A stretch of DNA of 64,000 bases from Apium graveolens. Lineage: Eukaryota > Streptophyta > Magnoliopsida > Apiales > Apiaceae. A program made the translations under genes and the position numbers. Positions 60,125 to 64,000 of the stretch are shown here, one piece after another. The stretch's first letter is position 1; every line of letters begins with the position of its first letter. The notes beneath the pieces are model-generated. The model searched no databases, was not told the origin of the DNA, and saw only the letters and a list, made by a program, of their open reading frames with translations. The stretch is taken from assembly GCF_009905375.1 (NCBI RefSeq), contig NC_133647.1, positions 1,984,001-2,048,000 of the forward strand, written 5' to 3'.

Positions 60125-61116
60125 CCCAGGTAAATAGAAAGGATAAGATTGTTAATCTACTTGTTTATGATGATAAGATATTTCAGCAACAGAATGAAGA
60201 AAACAGATTGAAAGCATCCGAAATCATAGCATTGTTTATCAGACCTTCCAGCAATGCAGTTTGTTCAGATATTTCAAGAGTTTATCTCGCAGGTTTAGGT
60301 TATTAGGGTTGTGTGTAAATCATGTTTGACTGGATAAATATCTTTTAATCTTATCTCAACAAATCCTATCCTATAAACCAAATTTGAATCTTTCAAGGCT
60401 TATCTTTTACTTGGTTTATCTTTTTCAAACAACTAACAGATTAGTTTCTCAAGTTTCATTCAAATATTTTCAAACATCTTATTCATCTTATCCTTTGTTT
60501 GAAAATAAAGTCTGTTAGTACTTTTCCTATAAATACAACTCACGATTTCAGATTTGCCTCTAATGCTTTCACGCCAATCTTTTATCATCTGAAAACACCT
60601 TCTTGTTCATTATTATCCAAGATATAAATCCAGTCGAACAAAATATAGTTTAAGTTGTAATCAATTTGTTTATACTTGTACTCGTATATTCATATCAATT
60701 TTGTGCCGGGTTGTGGCAAGCTTGATTTCAAAGTATAGCAAGGTAGTTAGAAAGCTAAGAAATAGCAGTGGGCTAGGTAGCAAGGTAGCTTGGGAAAGAG
60801 TTTCTTTCAAGTGTTACTTTTTGTAATCAAGGAAAGACTGTAAATTCTTTATTAAAGTTGATATAATACATTCTCTATGCTAGTTGACATAGGGACTTGG
60901 ATGTAGGCCATAGACTAAGTGTAGGGGCCGAACCAAGTAAAAATTTCTGGTGTTTTTACATATTAAGTTTTTCAGCATACTGCATTCATATCTCTAATAT
61001 TTGTATTCTGCAGTTAACTGAGACTGTCTCATACCTTGTCTCACTTGTAAAGGGACCGTGTCATTTGCATAAGAGACTGTCTCGTTAGCTTAGACAGTTA
61101 GATTTTTTATACTATC
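60125..61116 (+). mobile_element. Unclassified 1-kb insertion in the LINE (LTR-like fragment)
   Basis: LINE homology stops at 60124 and resumes at about 61117-61122. TATCG occurs at both edges (60120-60124 and 61117-61121) and may be the TSD. Inside, on the plus strand, are a TATA box CCTATAAATA at 60526-60535 and a leader. Then, at 60920-60960, comes GGCCGAACCAAGTAAAAATT, a phrase common in U5 of plant Copia LTRs. An open stretch at 60125-60303 is of unknown nature. The ends are not TG...CA, so it is either a truncated LTR or another type of element. Confidence 0.5.
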
Positions 61117-61860
61117 TATCGAGCCCTTTGAATTTCAAAGATCTGTGTCTATTTCGTCGTAAAATGTCCTTAATAAGATCCACGTCCCAAGCTTTTTCCT
61201 CTGCCTGCAACAGAGAGGCCACCTTTTGATTCACCAACGTTTCATTAAAAGTGTGAACATATGGATCCTCCACTAGGGGGAAGCCAATATGGTATAAGTT
61301 GAGGTTGTCAACCCTAAAAGAGATACCCTGGGATATTAAACTTTGAGCTTCTAACACACTACACCAAATATAACCTGGATCTGCACCAAGTTTAGCGGTC
61401 AAAAAAGATCTGGTAGGGTAATATCTTGTCTTGAAAATTCTGGTTACTAGTTTATTAGGTTAGGAAACCAACCTCCAAGCTTGGCTTCACAAAAGAGCTA
61501 TATCAAAATTTTGGAGACATCGAAAACCCATGCCACCTTTCGTTTTTTCCAAGCACATCCAGTGTATTCTTTTGTCCTTAAAACTATCAGACCTCCACCA
61601 GAATTTGGACATTATCATTTCTAAGTCTTTGCACACCTCAATAGGAAGTAAGAACACACTCTCGTTGAATAACTAGGCAAGGTTTGAGCAACCGATTTTA
61701 TTAAAATTTCCTTAAGACAGGTTCTTCTTCCTAACCTTGGATTCGCTTGTGCAACTTTTCTTTTATGGACTCAAAGACAGCCGGTTTCTTACCATAAATC
61801 ATGTTCGGTCATACCCACATAAGAACTCTTCTCATTAGCCTCTCTGATTTGCAACATTTG

Positions 61861-62173
61861 AAATATTTTTCCGATTTCTTGATAGTAAGGACCATTTTTC
61901 TGAATTATGATGTTGTAGACCATTTATTTCCAATTGTGAAACTAAGTACCAGTTTTTTCTCCAAGATCATGATCTATGAAATAATGATCTTAATAGAATT
62001 TTCCTACAGTAAAGTATATTCTTTTTATTTTCTCTTTCCGTCCAATCCAAATTATCATACAAATCATGCTCAAATAAATGGAAATGCAGAAAAATTATTA
62101 AAGAATTTAACGATCTTTTAAACCTTAAAAGTTACGCAAATATGTTCATCCACTCCTATGGTTCAAAACCGTT
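61861..62173. other. Spacer between LINE remnant and hAT-like MITE
   Basis: About 310 bp, AT-rich, with no gene or repeat that I recognise. Probably intronic or downstream sequence of the inositol transporter locus. Confidence 0.5.
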
Positions 62174-62181
62174 ACTTGTTG

Positions 62182-62682
62182 TAGTAGGACTGTCAAAAAA
62201 ATTCGAAAAATTCGCACTCATATTGGAGAAAAAACGGATATTATCCGTATTTTGAAATAAAACGGATATTATTCGTATTCGAATACGTGATATTCAAATT
62301 CGAAATTAAATACATATATAATATTTAAATTATATAATGTATAATTAGAAATTTATGTTATTAACTTGTAGTGTATGTATATGAGTTAAATAATACATTT
62401 ATTACAAATTTTATATAATTGTACAAATACTTTACACATATAAAAATATCATTTGACCATTATTCGTAAAAAAAAATTGTTCTAAAATCATTGTCAATAC
62501 GGTAGGAGCATCAAAAAATCCGACATATGTCCGAATATCCGCATTCGTATCCGAAAAAAATGAATATTATCCATCCGAATCGAATATTCTCCGTTTTTGA
62601 ATCTGACAATTGCGAATACGGATACAGATATAGGCATATCCGTAAACCTATATACTTATCCGAATTATCCGTTTCAGCCCTA
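62182..62682. mobile_element. hAT-like MITE
   Basis: 501 bp, with 8-bp flanks ACTTGTTG (62174-62181) and TCTTGTTG (62683-62690), a duplication with one mismatch. The left end contains TAGGACTG and the right end CAGCCCTA, giving short inverted repeats of hAT style. The interior is full of diverged CGAATA/ATCCG motifs and has no coding. Confidence 0.65.
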
Positions 62683-62690
62683 TCTTGTTG

Positions 62691-63148
62691 CGAATACGTA
62701 ATTTTTAACTCTTGAACCGCTCAATTTATACCAAATTTTTTTCCTGTAAAACTGTTTTTTTCAGCCCAAGATAAAACATATGTTTTCGATATTTTATGAG
62801 CAAAAAAAATATTTCTAAGAATTAATAGAACTGACAAACTTATCTGACAAATCTGAAAGTAGTCTATGTTCTTAGGATACATCGACCACTTTGAGGGAAT
62901 TAATTTCATGATTAAAGCTACTACTATTGTTGACCTCATTTTCAAACAAGACGTATGTAAGGTGCCACGCTTTTGAAACTCGGTGACAGTCACTCAATAC
63001 AGGGAAATTAATAATAGAAAATAGAAGCTACTTTCATCAAATTTCAGCGTAAACCTTAGAAATAGTGAGGGGAAAAATGAACATGCAATCTTAAACTACA
63101 CAATAAAGGTTAAAACTATTTGGCATCTGCAGTAAGTCGCATTACTAC
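62691..63148 (-). other. Probable intron after the last visible INT1 exon
   Basis: Starts at the donor GTAGTAATG (63148 downward). No AFQQFTGIN-type exon or other coding similarity was found. The reading frame 62993-62721 has no recognisable motif. Confidence 0.5.
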
Positions 63149-63531
63149 CTGAAGACCAGCACCGGCTAGAAATGCAAGTCTAACTTCTTTTACTATAATA
63201 ACATCCCAATAGCTAACAGCATTTTTTCTTAACCGTTCCTCCTCCAATGTAGAAGCAAGTTGGTCAATCTCCTCTTCCAGTCGAAAGGGATCATAAATTT
63301 TAGAAAGCACAACAATTGCTTCAGCTTTGCTTTTCTGAATGTTTGCACACATGTCATGTTAGATTTGAGAGTTGTCAACAATAGAAAGAACTTTAGCACG
63401 AAAGTAGAGTACTAATACTATACCTTCATGTAAAGCCAGCGTGGGGATTCTGGTAAGAATAACATGAGTACAAACTGCATAACTGCTGGAACAGCAGATA
63501 CTCCAAGCATCCACCGCCATGTACCAGGAAC
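63149..63531 (-). CDS. INT1: INT1-type myo-inositol transporter, two internal exons (partial gene)
   Basis: Exons on the minus strand are 63531-63424 (36 aa) and 63334-63149 (62 aa), with an 89-bp intron between them that has GTATAG and TTCAG borders. The first reads [20 protein letters not shown] and ends [11 protein letters not shown], the PESPRWL motif of major-facilitator sugar transporters at the end of helix 6. The second is part of the central cytosolic loop ([20 protein letters not shown]) and ends [10 protein letters not shown], where the family continues AFQQFTGIN in the next exon. INT1 moves inositol with protons across the vacuolar membrane. Exons 5' of this would lie right of the window. 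The following exons are not found leftward before the LINE and the DUF1685 gene, so the gene is either truncated or has a very long, transposon-filled intron. Confidence 0.8.
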
Positions 63532-64000
63532 CTGACCGGCCACAATATAAGAAACAAATAATCAGTTGATGGCTTTATGGCGGGAAATTGTTAAAAAAGG
63601 AATATGAACAGATCACTGTTTATGGAGTCTGAAAGAGAGTATAATACTATAATCAGTCAATATTACCTCTTAAACAACATACTAAATATCTGTCCATGAG
63701 CAAGAAAATGAATTTTCAGGTTTAAAACAACTTTAAGTCATGAGAGTTATCAAAACAGACTTCTTATCAGGAAAAGTAAATATATTTTCAGCTACAGGGA
63801 AATTTACAAAAGGCAATTACTTTTCCGAAAGCATCTCTTACAGGATTGCTGAACGTCTCATCACGTCAAACAAGAATTACGATATGAAAATGAAACACCA
63901 AAAAAGAAAAATTCAAGACTAAGGCTTTCACGGGTCAACAACTAAACATAGAATCTTCAGCTGTATACAGATTGTAGAACATATTTACTATGAATTTAAG
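63532..64000. other. Probable upstream intron of the inositol transporter
   Basis: 470 bp without coding similarity. It directly follows the acceptor side of the 63424-63531 exon. The preceding large exon of INT1-type genes is expected beyond the window. Confidence 0.5.

Larger units (their letters stand above)
58040..61860 (-). pseudogene. LINE (L1-type non-LTR retrotransposon) remnant, interrupted twice
   Basis: Minus-strand pieces in LINE order. The RT thumb/end is at about 61860-61430 (LQIREANEKSSYVG, KPAVFESIKEKLHKRIQ, KGGMGFRC). The post-RT part is at 61402-61122 (TAKLGADPGYIWCSVLEAQS, FNETLVNQKVASLLQAEEKA). The zf-RVT part is at 60124-59690 (ESDTWYWRHDKMGNYSVKSA, NEESETTIHALVYCSFAN). 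RNase H is in two parts, 59230-59169 (FIDAALFGDPRRYMYVFVIC) and 58256-58040 (LIEAISKCSSGLVIPEFVQA, LGVREALSW). It is 5' truncated (no endonuclease or YADD region). A MULE-like element (58266-59159) splits RNase H and a 1-kb insertion (60125-61116) splits the post-RT part. About 59240-59650 is non-LINE-like and may be another insertion. Confidence 0.78.

Noticed and set aside
62721..62993. Minus-strand 90-codon frame near the inositol transporter exons
   Set aside because: No transporter motif and no splice-site support; most likely intronic.
63740..63922. Plus-strand 60-codon frame at the right edge
   Set aside because: Antisense to the presumed transporter intron, without any recognisable motif.
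1..64000. A new multi-gene defence or metabolic system
   Set aside because: Nothing groups like a functional gene cassette; the window is nested transposons plus three ordinary plant gene loci. The 91-aa SIRE accessory ORF is the only unexplained protein with plausible signals.

Overview
This is a transposon-rich piece of a eudicot plant nuclear genome. The evidence is TATA-type LTR promoters, tRNA-iMet primer-binding sites, Copia and Gypsy polyproteins, a plant UDP-glycosyltransferase fragment, a DUF1685 gene and a MYO-INOSITOL TRANSPORTER exon pair with GT-AG introns. The style of the SIRE-type Copia elements makes me think of an asterid, possibly Apiaceae, but the species cannot be fixed from the sequence alone. 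No rRNA, tRNA, CRISPR or prokaryotic operon was found.

About 54 kb (1-54.07 kb) is one nested stack of LTR retrotransposons, named here by letter. G is an Athila-like Gypsy on the minus strand, with its LTR at about 52983-54070 and gag at 44158-43950. It carries two insertions: F, a complete Copia at 44159-52805 (TSD ACATC), and A, a SIRE-like Copia on the minus strand whose left part runs off the window. A carries E (a Copia LTR, 1 to about 1106) and D (a Tekay/Del-like Gypsy with 4.07-kb LTRs, 4096-43929, TSD CATCA, inside A's LTR). D is split by B (a SIRE-like Copia, 10653-36759, TSD TGGGT). B's 5' LTR is split by C (a Tekay/Del-like Gypsy with 4.19-kb LTRs, 11215-25167, TSD ATTTG). The order is therefore G > A > D > B > C, five levels deep. 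LTR divergence counted by eye (C about 0.2%, B about 1.5%, D about 2.4%) agrees with this order.

None of the complete elements looks autonomous. B has an open gag but has lost reverse transcriptase by an internal deletion, has a frameshift in integrase, and has five in-frame stops in its third (envelope-like) ORF. C and D have degenerate internal regions in which an RNase H block lies between the primer-binding site and gag. B also carries a small 91-aa ORF behind its own TATA box.

The right end (54.1-64 kb) is gene-bearing. It holds a truncated UDP-glycosyltransferase start (54158), a two-exon DUF1685 gene on the minus strand (54615-55356) with an apparent 1-nt frameshift and a Stowaway-like MITE just upstream, an AT-rich spacer, a decayed LINE (about 58.04-61.86 kb, minus) broken by a MULE-like element and by an unclassified insertion, a hAT-like MITE, and two exons of an INT1-type inositol transporter (63149-63531, minus). 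The INT1 - DUF1685 pairing resembles the Arabidopsis At2g43330 - At2g43340 neighbourhood.
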